DNA of 15,024 bases from Deltaproteobacteria bacterium (GTDB lineage Bacteria > Desulfobacterota > DSM-4660 > Desulfatiglandales > B25-G16), in assembly GCA_003646935.1 (NCBI GenBank), contig QMLW01000007.1, forward strand, positions 1 through 15,024. The letters run 5' to 3'. A model generated the notes under the pieces. The model worked only from the letters and a program-made list of their open reading frames with translations. It ran no database searches and was not told where the DNA came from. The position numbers and the translations under genes were made by a program. Shown piece by piece: positions 1-6,510 of the stretch; the stretch's first letter is position 1; each line of letters starts with the position of its first letter.

Positions 1-1187
1 GAATTGGATAGGACCGTCCTTACCTTTGCTTTTCTGGCCTTATTTGGGACATAGTCAAGATCGCACTCAGGATCTGGAAATTCATAGTTGATGGTGGGAG
101 GGATAATGCCGTTTGTTATGGTCAGAATGGAGTATATTGCCTCTGTTGCCCCGGCACCGCCCAAGAGATGCCCGGTCATGGACTTCGTTGAGCTGATCGC
201 AACCTTGTGCGCGTGATCTCTGAACACGGATTTTATCGCCTTTGTCTCGGAGATATCATTCAGTTTGGTGCTCGTTCCATGAGCATTGATGCAATCGATC
301 TCCGTTGGCTGTATATTCGCATCATTCAGGGCTGCCTCTATGCAGAGGCTGGCACCTATTCCCTCGGGATCAGGGGCGGTGAAATGGTAGGCATCCGATG
401 ACATTCCGTGGCCAATGATCTCGGCATAGATCTTCGCGCCCCTTTCAAGCGCATGCTGTAATTCCTCCAAGATGATGATACCCCCGCCCTCGGAGATGAT
501 AAAGCCGTCCCTATGGTCGTCAAAGGGCCTTGAGGCCTTGGCCGGTTCATCATTCCTCGTTGAAAGGGATCTCATGGAGGTAAATCCCCCCATGGCGAGC
601 GGGGTGATACACGCCTCTGTTCCCCCGGTTATCATCGCGTCAGCCGCTCCCCATTGAATAAGCTTAAATGACTCTCCTATGGCGTGAGCGCTGGCTGCAC
701 ATGCCGTTGTGATGGAGGTATTGGGCCCCCGCACACCGAACTCGATGGCTATCTGGCCTGGTGCCATGTTGGCAATGATACTGGGGATGAAGAAGGGGCT
801 TATCCGTCGCGGGCCCTTCTCCAAAAGCACCTGGTGATAGTGCTCAATCGTGCTCAATCCTCCGATACCTGAACCGGTTATGCATCCAACTCGATGGCTA
901 TTATCAGGCGTTACCTCGAGCTTCGAATCCTCGACGGCCATACGAGCCGAGGCTATGGCATAGTGAATGAAGATATCCAGATGCCTCGCATCCTTTGGGG
1001 CAAGGAAGTCCTCGGAGCGAAAATCCTTAACCTCCCCTGCGATCTGAGACGCATAAGCAGATGGATCGAATTTAGTGATAACCCCTATTCCAGATCTCCC
1101 CGTTGTGACGGCCTCCCAATTTTCCTCCACACCGATACCAAGGGGTGTAACCATGCCTAATCCGGTAATGACAACTCTTCTGGCCAT
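1..1187 (-). CDS. fabF: Beta-ketoacyl-ACP synthase II (FabF), 3' end beyond window
   Basis: Condenses malonyl-ACP with acyl-ACP in the elongation step of cytoplasmic type II fatty acid synthesis. The translation begins MARRVVITGLG and shows the complete thiolase-fold catalytic triad: Cys163 in TTACAAS, His303 in NAHGTS and His340 in KSMTGHLLGGAGATE, the same numbering as in E. coli FabF. 395 codons are present and the reading frame leaves the window at SNS, just before the usual FGFGGTN tail, so about 16-20 residues are missing. An in-frame ATG at 1211 would add eight residues, but 1187 fits the family start and has an AGGGA 9 nt upstream. The gene lies 33 bp after acpP and is probably co-transcribed with it. 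Identity is secure. Confidence 0.96.
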   Translation of the reverse strand, partial: MARRVVITGLGMVTPLGIGVEENWEAVTTGRSGIGVITKFDPSAYASQIAGEVKDFRSEDFLAPKDARHLDIFIHYAIASARMAVEDSKLEVTPDNSHRVGCITGSGIGGLSTIEHYHQVLLEKGPRRISPFFIPSIIANMAPGQIAIEFGVRGPNTSITTACAASAHAIGESFKLIQWGAADAMITGGTEACITPLAMGGFTSMRSLSTRNDEPAKASRPFDDHRDGFIISEGGGIIILEELQHALERGAKIYAEIIGHGMSSDAYHFTAPDPEGIGASLCIEAALNDANIQPTEIDCINAHGTSTKLNDISETKAIKSVFRDHAHKVAISSTKSMTGHLLGGAGATEAIYSILTITNGIIPPTINYEFPDPECDLDYVPNKARKAKVRTVLSN

Positions 1188-1220
1188 CGTGGTATGTTCC
1201 CTAATACTCATGCAGGAAGG

Positions 1221-1460
<240 letters not shown>

Positions 1461-1489
1461 TCACCTCCATACATTGATTGTTAATAGCA

Positions 1490-2236
1490 TTACATGTAAA
1501 GCCCGCCGTTTACGTGAATAACCTGTCCGGTAATATACGACGCACCCTCTGAAGCCAACCAGTAGACTACCTCTGCCACCTCTTCCGGTTCCCCCACTCT
1601 TCCCATGGGAATCTGGTTCAAAAAAAAATCCCGCGCCTTTTCAGGGAGGTTCCTCGTCATCTCCGTATTAATGAAACCGGGTGCAACTGCATTTGCGGTA
1701 ATGCCTCGCGTGGCCAACTCCCTCGCAATGCTCTTGGTAAAACCCATGATCCCCGCCTTGGATGCTGCGTAGTTGGCTTGTCCGATATTTCCTATCTGCC
1801 CAACCACCGATGAAATGCTGATAATCCTGCCGCTCCTCTGCTTTACCATGAACCGTACCGCTGCCTTGGCACAATTGAAAGCACCCTTTAGATTTACCGA
1901 CAGGGCTTGATCCCACTGGTCCTCAGACATCCTTAAAAAAAGGGCATCCCTGGTGATGCCGGAGTTATTGACCAGCACATCCAGACCTTGAAATTCCTCC
2001 ACGACCTCTCGAAAAAATTCCTCCACATCGGCAAAGGAGGAAACATCCAATTTTTTCGTCGTTGCCTCTATGCCCCGATCCTGGAGGAGTTTCAGGGTCT
2101 CATCTGCTGCAACATCATCGGGATCATAGTGGAGGAAGACAATTCTCGCACCTTCTCTGGCAAATCGGAGGCAAATTGCCCTCCCAATCCCCTTCGAACC
2201 ACCCGTGACGACCACTACCCGTTTCGATTCAGGCAT
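1490..2236 (-). CDS. fabG: 3-oxoacyl-ACP reductase (FabG)
   Basis: NADPH-dependent short-chain dehydrogenase that reduces 3-ketoacyl-ACP to 3-hydroxyacyl-ACP. 248 residues, the normal length. The cofactor loop is TGGSKGIG (residues 11-18), NNSGIT is at 90-95, and the catalytic residues are Asn115, Ser143 (ISSVVG), Tyr156 and Lys160 (YAASK). The C-terminus GQVIHVNGGLYM is the standard FabG ending. The run QANYAASKAG and the place next to acpP argue for true FabG rather than a generic SDR or acetoacetyl-CoA reductase. The Shine-Dalgarno is weak: only ACGGT followed by an A-run precedes the ATG. About 135 bp separate it from rpmF, where plsX, fabH and fabD would often be found. Confidence 0.95.
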   Translation of the reverse strand: MPESKRVVVVTGGSKGIGRAICLRFAREGARIVFLHYDPDDVAADETLKLLQDRGIEATTKKLDVSSFADVEEFFREVVEEFQGLDVLVNNSGITRDALFLRMSEDQWDQALSVNLKGAFNCAKAAVRFMVKQRSGRIISISSVVGQIGNIGQANYAASKAGIMGFTKSIARELATRGITANAVAPGFINTEMTRNLPEKARDFFLNQIPMGRVGEPEEVAEVVYWLASEGASYITGQVIHVNGGLYM

Positions 2237-2371
2237 TTTTTTACCGTTTTAACCGAAGGATGCTAGTCATTGTAAACACACTCGCTTCATCCAAGGAGAT
2301 GCCCCTCACAGCCCTTGACCGGTGTCTCAGATACAATCGGTGGCTCCTCAATGAAATCCCTCGTTGCTGAG
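2237..2371. other. Spacer between rpmF and fabG with no recognisable gene
   Basis: This 135-bp stretch lies where plsX, fabH and fabD are frequently found in related operons. I translated the three minus-strand frames and saw no PlsX, FabH or FabD signature; the longest is an unremarkable run ending in TAA just before fabG. The 10-bp word CTCGTTGCTG at 2360-2369, next to the rpmF stop, recurs on the other side of rpmF. Confidence 0.5.
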
Positions 2372-2575
2372 TTACTCTTCTTCTTTCTTGATTACCGTTT
2401 TACCCTTGTAAGTACCGCAGTTCATACATACGTGGTGAGGCAGAACGGGTTCACGGCATTGAGGGCAAAATGAGATGTTGGGCAACGTTAGGTGATGATG
2501 GGATCTTCTCATATCCCTTCTTGATCGCGATTTTTTCTTTTTTGGTACAGGCATGTTACTCGTTACTCGTTGCTG
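2360..2575. repeat. Short direct repeats on both sides of rpmF
   Basis: The 10-mer CTCGTTGCTG occurs at 2360-2369 and again at 2566-2575. GTTACTC occurs at 2371-2377 and twice in tandem at 2555-2568. The repeats sit immediately outside the rpmF reading frame, the left ones touching its stop and the right ones replacing its ribosome binding site. Positions were read directly; the meaning is unknown. Confidence 0.7.
2372..2554 (-). CDS. rpmF: 50S ribosomal protein L32
   Basis: A small, highly basic component of the large ribosomal subunit, 60 residues. It starts [20 protein letters not shown], the hallmark of L32, and carries a zinc ribbon with CPQC at 30-33 and CMNC at 43-46. It follows the DUF177 gene as in most bacteria, with a 93-bp gap. 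No Shine-Dalgarno is visible before the ATG: the upstream minus-strand sequence is a short tandem repeat (GAGTAAC twice). The terminal KKEEE is a little longer than in many homologues but unremarkable. Confidence 0.96.
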   Translation of the reverse strand: MPVPKKKKSRSRRDMRRSHHHLTLPNISFCPQCREPVLPHHVCMNCGTYKGKTVIKKEEE

Positions 2576-2578
2576 GTT

Positions 2579-2601
2579 ATAAAATCGCTTCGCGATTTTA
2601 T
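2579..2601. repeat. 23-bp palindrome, copy 1 (centre CTTCG)
   Basis: Perfect inverted repeat: left arm ATAAAATCG at 2579-2587, centre CTTCG, right arm CGATTTTAT at 2593-2601. The centre extends the pairing by one base (GC...GC). It lies between the DUF177 gene and rpmF and is followed at 2607-2619 by a second hairpin (GCGGC, loop TCT, GCCGC). Neither has a downstream T-run on the minus strand, so neither looks like an intrinsic terminator for this operon. The arms are identical to the copies at 10250 and 13304. Confidence 0.85.
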
Positions 2602-2647
2602 GTAACGCGGCTCTGCCGCTCTAAAAAATAATTCTTATCCAATCTAG

Positions 2648-3151
2648 TTATTGGTTGAAAAGCACCTGTCGATCAGCTACTGGACACGAACACGTAGAGA
2701 TGTTCAAATTACAGCCACATACGCGGCAAAGCCCTTTACATTCCGGGGTGCACAGCGTCTTCATGGGCACGCGGAGAATAAGCTGTTCCCTGATTACCTG
2801 ATCTGGATCTAAGAGATTGCCATCGGTAAAATCGAGATTCAGGTCATCCTCTTGGAGCTCTACTTCTCCCTCTCCCTGAAAGGGAGACAGCGATAAGGAT
2901 ATCCTGAACTCCGCTGATAGATCCCAGCCGTACTGTTCAAGACATCTGTCACACCGCAACAGCAACCTCGTAGAGATATACCCCTCAACGACCATCTTCT
3001 TGCCGGCCGGGTACATCCTTAACGAGGTTGAGAGGGGTCGTTCGAGTCCTACAATCCGATCATCATCGGAATCGGGCTTCCACCACTCAGTCGGAAGCAT
3101 AAAGTCTAATTCTTTACCCTCTGGTGGTATTTTTGTCAAATCGATTTTCAT
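2648..3151 (-). CDS. yceD: DUF177/YceD family protein
   Basis: 167-residue protein of the DUF177 (YceD) family, whose members lie next to rpmF across bacteria and have been linked to accumulation of 23S rRNA or the large ribosomal subunit. Visible family marks are a first cysteine pair CDRC at 67-70, an acidic middle (VELQEDDLNLDF) and the segment LDPDQVIREQLILRVPMKTLC. A second cysteine-rich cluster spans 134-156 (CTPECKGLCRVCGCNL then CSC), suggesting metal binding. It is the first gene of the minus-strand cluster, opposite the Nudix gene. The ribosome binding site is weak. The family call is firm; the biochemical role is not. Confidence 0.9.
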   Translation of the reverse strand: MKIDLTKIPPEGKELDFMLPTEWWKPDSDDDRIVGLERPLSTSLRMYPAGKKMVVEGYISTRLLLRCDRCLEQYGWDLSAEFRISLSLSPFQGEGEVELQEDDLNLDFTDGNLLDPDQVIREQLILRVPMKTLCTPECKGLCRVCGCNLNISTCSCPVADRQVLFNQ

Positions 3152-3209
3152 TGAGGCCTGACCCGACTCACGTACGTATCCTCTTCGCCGCTGATAATTA
3201 CCGTTTGCT

Positions 3210-3236
3210 TTTATATATAGCGCTTCTTTTTGTCAA
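3210..3236 (-). promoter_or_regulatory. Candidate promoter for the yceD-rpmF-fab cluster
   Basis: On the minus strand a perfect -35 box TTGACA (3231-3236) is followed after 15 nt by TATAAA (3210-3215) inside an alternating TATATATA run; a 17-nt spacing would give TAAAAG instead. It lies about 60 nt upstream of the DUF177 start, in the only divergent spacer of the left half. The motif is clear but the spacing is not ideal. Confidence 0.45.
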
Positions 3237-3300
3237 GAGAATTTCTTTTTCATCGCTTCCCTTGAATTGCTGTAGTGAAAAGAGTAATATCGAGGGTAAA

Positions 3301-3900
3301 ATGGAAGCAAAACAGGTATTTGACGACTACCAAAGGCTTGCTCAGAGGCCAATCGACACCCACACCTACTGCCCCAGATGTGGTGCGATATCTCGGCCGG
3401 TATCATCTGGTAGACACAAAAGCCATCAATGCCCAGAGTGCGGCTATGTCCTTTATAAAAATCCCTCTCCAGGGGTGGTTGTATTGATTATAGAGAACGA
3501 TTCGGTATTGCTGGGAAAGAGGGCCCCGGATGTGTATAGGGGAGGAAGTTGGAGTTTGCCAGGCGGATTCATTGAGTTCCATGAGGACTTCTTATCCGCT
3601 GCCCATAGGGAGATAATGGAGGAGACAGGCCTGTCTATAAAAATCCAGGCAATAGTTAGTGTGGTTTCCAATTTTCTCAAACCAGATCTGCATACCCTCG
3701 TTATCGTATTGCTGGCGAGGAAAATCGGCGGGGACCTATCTCCAGGCGATGATATGGTGGAGCTGGGATGGTTTCCCCTTCAAGGTCCCTTTCCCGATAT
3801 GGCATTTGACGCGGATATGCATGTTATTGACAGATACCGCGAGACAAGGATATCAGGCGCAGCGATAGACCCCCAGTTCGCAATCTCAGAGCATACGTGA
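3301..3900 (+). CDS. Nudix hydrolase with N-terminal zinc ribbon
   Basis: 199-residue Nudix protein expected to hydrolyse a nucleoside diphosphate linked to another moiety. Residues 24-47 form a zinc ribbon (CPRC and CPEC, 16 residues apart), and the Nudix box runs from Gly89 to Leu111 with exact spacing: G, five residues, E95, seven residues, then REIMEETGL. The zinc ribbon recalls NADH pyrophosphatase (NudC), but the protein is shorter and I see no SQPWPFPxS motif, so the substrate is not assigned. The frame is open back to 3124, but that would overlap the divergent DUF177 start; ATG 3301, four nt after CGAGGG, is preferred. It ends 10 bp before cinA, so the two are probably one transcript. 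Confidence 0.9.
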   Translation: MEAKQVFDDYQRLAQRPIDTHTYCPRCGAISRPVSSGRHKSHQCPECGYVLYKNPSPGVVVLIIENDSVLLGKRAPDVYRGGSWSLPGGFIEFHEDFLSAAHREIMEETGLSIKIQAIVSVVSNFLKPDLHTLVIVLLARKIGGDLSPGDDMVELGWFPLQGPFPDMAFDADMHVIDRYRETRISGAAIDPQFAISEHT

Positions 3901-3910
3901 GCGAGCTTCC

Positions 3911-5122
3911 ATGAATTGTGAAATCGTCACCATTGGCAGTGAACTCCTGCGGGGACAAATAACCGATACCAATGCAACATACCTCGCGCAAAACCTCAAT
4001 GCCATCGGGTTCAATGTATCCCTTCACACGAGCGTCGGCGATGACTTCGATCAGATGAAGCAGGTCATATCAGAGGCCGTGACCAGGAGTGATCTTATTA
4101 TTGCAACAGGCGGCCTTGGGCCCACGGAGGACGATCTGACGCGGGAGGTAATAGCTGACCTAGCAGGCGCCCCCTTGGTGTTTAAACAGGAACTGATGGA
4201 TCAGATCGAGTCCATCTTTACAATTCGTGGCTACCGTATGCCGGGGAGCAACCGGAAGCAGGCCTTCATTCCAGAGGGCGCTATCCCCATCTCCAATGAC
4301 ATAGGAACGGCTCCCGGGTTCATGGTAACCAGAAAATCAAAGCTCCTCGTAGCCCTACCCGGCGTACCAAAGGAGCTAGCATACCTTTTTCACAAGGAGG
4401 TTGTCCCCTATCTCAAGAAACACTTTCATCTCGATAGGCAATTGATCTCCTCCAAGGTGCTGAGGATCACGGGACTGGGCGAAAGCAAGGTGGATACCCT
4501 GATAAGGGACCTCATGAATCCCCATACAAACCCCAGGGTTGGCATCCTCGCATCACCGGGCGATATACGGGTGGTGATCACGGCATCCGGGAAAGACCGG
4601 GAGGAGGCCAGCTCCCGTATCAAACAGGTGGAAGAGCAGATTACCGCGAGGCTTGGAAACGCTGTATATGGAAGCGATGAGGATACCCTTGAGGGCGTAG
4701 TTACCCATCTCCTTAAAGCCAGAGGAGCGAGCTTAGGTATTGTCGAAACCTTCACCGGAGGGGAGCTCACCGCGAGGCTCCAAAAAACGCCGTCATCCCC
4801 GCTGGTTCAGAGCATAATAGCTAATGAGATATCCAGGTTTCATTCCCTTCTAGAGACCGAGCGCGTGCCTCCCGCCTCCGACGGTGAAACGGCAAGGGTG
4901 CTCGCCAACATGATAAGAGGCTCGTGTGGGAGTTCTATCGGATTAGCCGTGGTGGGAGTACTGAAGGAGATGGAAAAGGACTACCAGGTTGATGCACACG
5001 TAGCAGTCACCGGTGAGAGGGTCAACGGAAGCTACAGCTGGAAGATGGGAGCTGATCTGCCTACCCTTCAGGTGAGGGGCGCCATCATAGCCTTAAACAC
5101 CCTGAGGCTCGCACTGATTTGA
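3911..5122 (+). CDS. cinA: CinA family protein with degenerate C-terminal PncC domain
   Basis: 403 residues, normal CinA length. The N-terminal molybdopterin-binding-like (COG1058) domain is well preserved: IVTIGSELLRGQITDTNATYLA near the start, ATGGLGPTEDDLTRE at 65-79, NRKQAFIPEGA and GTAPGF up to 137, and LPGVPKEL at 149-156. This domain is associated with ADP-ribose pyrophosphatase activity in CinA proteins. The C-terminal domain normally has nicotinamide-nucleotide amidohydrolase (PncC) activity, salvaging NAD. Its AESCTGG signature reads VETFTGG here (278-284), the NEAK lysine position reads NEIS (305-308), and TGIAGPxGG is replaced by VGVLKEMEK (348-356). The frame remains open to a normal end, so this is a coding gene whose deamidase half is probably inactive. 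It follows the Nudix gene by 10 bp. Confidence 0.9.
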   Translation: MNCEIVTIGSELLRGQITDTNATYLAQNLNAIGFNVSLHTSVGDDFDQMKQVISEAVTRSDLIIATGGLGPTEDDLTREVIADLAGAPLVFKQELMDQIESIFTIRGYRMPGSNRKQAFIPEGAIPISNDIGTAPGFMVTRKSKLLVALPGVPKELAYLFHKEVVPYLKKHFHLDRQLISSKVLRITGLGESKVDTLIRDLMNPHTNPRVGILASPGDIRVVITASGKDREEASSRIKQVEEQITARLGNAVYGSDEDTLEGVVTHLLKARGASLGIVETFTGGELTARLQKTPSSPLVQSIIANEISRFHSLLETERVPPASDGETARVLANMIRGSCGSSIGLAVVGVLKEMEKDYQVDAHVAVTGERVNGSYSWKMGADLPTLQVRGAIIALNTLRLALI

Positions 5123-5133
5123 TAAGGTAGATA

Positions 5134-5147
5134 GGCTGAAGGCTGAA
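5134..5147 (+). repeat. Two tandem copies of GGCTGAA
   Basis: The 7-mer GGCTGAA is repeated back to back starting 12 bp after the cinA stop. It is short and could be chance, but several other spacers in the window also carry short-period repeats. Confidence 0.5.
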
Positions 5148-5194
5148 GACAGTTAGGGGAAATAGGGGTAACTGCACATTTTGAAAAAGATTAG

Positions 5195-5275
5195 CTTGAC
5201 TTGTTTGACTCGTTCAACTGGTTTAACTAGTAAAACAATCTAAACAAGTAAAACCAATAAAACCAACGAAACAGC
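5195..5275. repeat. Degenerate 9-bp-period array that switches strand at its middle
   Basis: Cut every nine bases from 5195, the sequence reads CTTGACTTG, TTTGACTCG, TTCAACTGG, TTTAACTAG, TAAAACAAT, CTAAACAAG, TAAAACCAA, TAAAACCAA, CGAAACAGC. The first four units resemble TTTAACTGG; the last five resemble its complement. The switch is at ACTAGT (5226-5231), itself a palindrome. The array fills the cinA-MEMO spacer. It is not a CRISPR array: units are too short and there are no spacers. Function is unknown. Confidence 0.7.
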
Positions 5276-5332
5276 TTCAGTCTGACTACGTTAGTAGTCG
5301 CTTACAAATAACTAATACGTGAGGTGGTCATC

Positions 5333-6136
5333 ATGATACGTCAACCAGCAGTAGCCAACCAATTTTATCCGGGCGATGAGCAAAGCCTGAAAAGGGAGGT
5401 TTCCGCCAGGATGGAGGAGGTGCATAAAAAGGAAAAGGTGCTCGCCATTGTATCCCCCCATGCAGGGTACGTGTATTCGGGAAATGTCGCCGGTGCGGTT
5501 TTTTCCGTGGCGGAAATCCCCCAGGATACCGTTGTAATGGGCCCCAACCACCATGGCATCGGAGTTCCCTATGCGGTCATGACCCAGGGAACATGGCAGA
5601 TGCCAGGGGGGGAGGTGCCTATCAATGAGCGCCTGGCCGCTCTCATGATAGCAGAATCCCGCTATCTCGAAGCAGATACTCAGGCCCATGTGCATGAACA
5701 CTCCGTAGAGGTACAGCTGCCGTTTATCCAACACGTTATGCCTGAGGCTTCATTTGTTCCCGTTGTTTTGGGCAGGGCCGACTACCCGATCTGTGAGGAA
5801 ATAGGTATGGCCATTGCCAGGGCCCTCAAGAGATATGAAAAGCCCGTGGTGCTTATCGCAAGTACGGATATGACCCACTACGAATCTCAGCAAAGTGCCA
5901 AGGAAAAGGACCAACTGGCAATCGATAAGATCAGCGCTCTGGACCCGGCCGGCCTTCTGGATACCGTTACCGGGAATAACATCTCCATGTGCGGTGTAAT
6001 CCCAACGACGATAACCCTCATCGCGGCAAAAGAGATGGGCGCAACAAAGGCGCGGCTTATTCAGTACGCCACATCAGGAGACGTGAGCGGAGACTATAGC
6101 TACGTGGTAGGATACGCCAGCTTTATCATCCAATAA
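5333..6136 (+). CDS. amrB: MEMO-like family protein (AmmeMemoRadiSam system protein B)
   Basis: 267-residue member of the MEMO1 family, structurally related to class III extradiol dioxygenases. Family landmarks are SPHAGYVYSG (His43), GPNHHG (His73, His74), HEHSVEVQLPFI around 121-132, STDMTHYE near 177-184 and SMCGVIPTTI with Cys220, matching the His-His-Cys site described for human MEMO1. In bacteria this gene commonly sits with an AMMECR1-domain gene and a radical SAM gene; neither is in this window, so it stands alone here. Function in bacteria is not established. A GTG at 5324 is in frame, but GAGGTGG (5321-5327) is a proper Shine-Dalgarno for the ATG at 5333, which I chose. Confidence 0.9.
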   Translation: MIRQPAVANQFYPGDEQSLKREVSARMEEVHKKEKVLAIVSPHAGYVYSGNVAGAVFSVAEIPQDTVVMGPNHHGIGVPYAVMTQGTWQMPGGEVPINERLAALMIAESRYLEADTQAHVHEHSVEVQLPFIQHVMPEASFVPVVLGRADYPICEEIGMAIARALKRYEKPVVLIASTDMTHYESQQSAKEKDQLAIDKISALDPAGLLDTVTGNNISMCGVIPTTITLIAAKEMGATKARLIQYATSGDVSGDYSYVVGYASFIIQ

Positions 6137-6156
6137 TAGTTCGCTTGAGGAATGTC

Positions 6157-6226
6157 TTCTCTGAAATCCCGGAGAGAAATCTATCAAGCTGCTATGAGTT
6201 CGTGAAAGGCTATATGGGGATTTCTC
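6157..6226 (+). promoter_or_regulatory. Alternative hairpins upstream of a terminator
   Basis: Three pairings compete: TTCTCT (6157-6162) with AGAGAA (6173-6178); GAAATCCC (6163-6170) with GGGATTTC (6217-6224); and GAGAAATC (6174-6181) with GATTTCTC (6219-6226). An intrinsic terminator follows 30 nt later. This could be an attenuator-like leader, or simply structure in the 3' end of the MEMO transcript. No known riboswitch class was recognised. Confidence 0.35.
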
Positions 6227-6256
6227 CCTAAGTCAGATAGGGATGGTCAAAAATCA

Positions 6257-6297
6257 AACAACCCCCATTCATAAATGGGTGTTGTTTTTTTTATTTT
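6257..6297 (+). terminator. Rho-independent terminator after the MEMO gene
   Basis: Left arm AACAACCCCCATT (6257-6269), loop CATA, right arm AATGGGTGTTGTT with one mismatch, then eight consecutive T ending a run of TTTTATTTT. Strong on the plus strand, 120 bp after the MEMO stop. Confidence 0.85.
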
Positions 6298-6391
6298 GAG
6301 TAAAACACCTGATTGAGCCTGATATTCTAGCTCGATATATTCAAGGGTATCTATTTTATAGTAAGGCAAGTGTATTTGAATGAATAAAATA

Positions 6392-6441
6392 TATAATGTC
6401 GTAAATACGATTTGACAACGAGATATACATGGCACTAAAAG
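6392..6441 (+). promoter_or_regulatory. Candidate gcdA promoter region with palindromic operator
   Basis: Two promoter-like elements overlap: a perfect -10 TATAAT at 6392-6397 without a convincing -35, and a perfect -35 TTGACA at 6412-6417 followed after 18 nt by TAAAAG (6436-6441). Between them lies the dyad TCGTA-AA-TACGA (6399-6410), well placed for a repressor. gcdA starts 70 nt downstream. Read from sequence; regulation is inferred. Confidence 0.4.
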
Positions 6442-6510
6442 GTTTTTAAAATTATCCAGGAAGCGGGACCGAAGGCTAAATTCTTATTTTAATTCATAAA
6501 GGAGGTAATG

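Larger units (their letters stand above)
6137..6507 (+). other. 371-bp non-coding region between the MEMO gene and gcdA
   Basis: No gene was found here in any frame. In order it holds a set of mutually exclusive hairpins (6157-6226), an intrinsic terminator (6257-6297), an AT-rich stretch with TATAAT at 6392-6397, the perfect dyad TCGTA-AA-TACGA at 6399-6410, TTGACA at 6412-6417, and a strong ribosome binding site for gcdA. The layout suggests an end for the MEMO transcript and a separately regulated promoter for gcdA. Confidence 0.6.

Noticed and set aside
2237..2371. Remnant of plsX, fabH or fabD upstream of fabG
   Set aside because: Minus-strand translations show no signature of any of these families.
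2579..2619. Intrinsic terminator between the DUF177 gene and rpmF
   Set aside because: Two hairpins are present but neither is followed by a T-run in the direction of transcription.
3124..3300. N-terminal extension of the Nudix gene to an ATG at 3124
   Set aside because: It would overlap the divergent DUF177 start and its promoter, adds 59 residues without family similarity, and has no ribosome binding site; ATG 3301 has both a family-like start and CGAGGG upstream.
5195..5275. CRISPR array
   Set aside because: Units are 9 bp, contiguous and degenerate, with no unique spacers and no cas genes.
5312..5734. 140-codon minus-strand frame opposite the MEMO gene
   Set aside because: Shadow of the sense frame, which has the full MEMO motif set and a good ribosome binding site.
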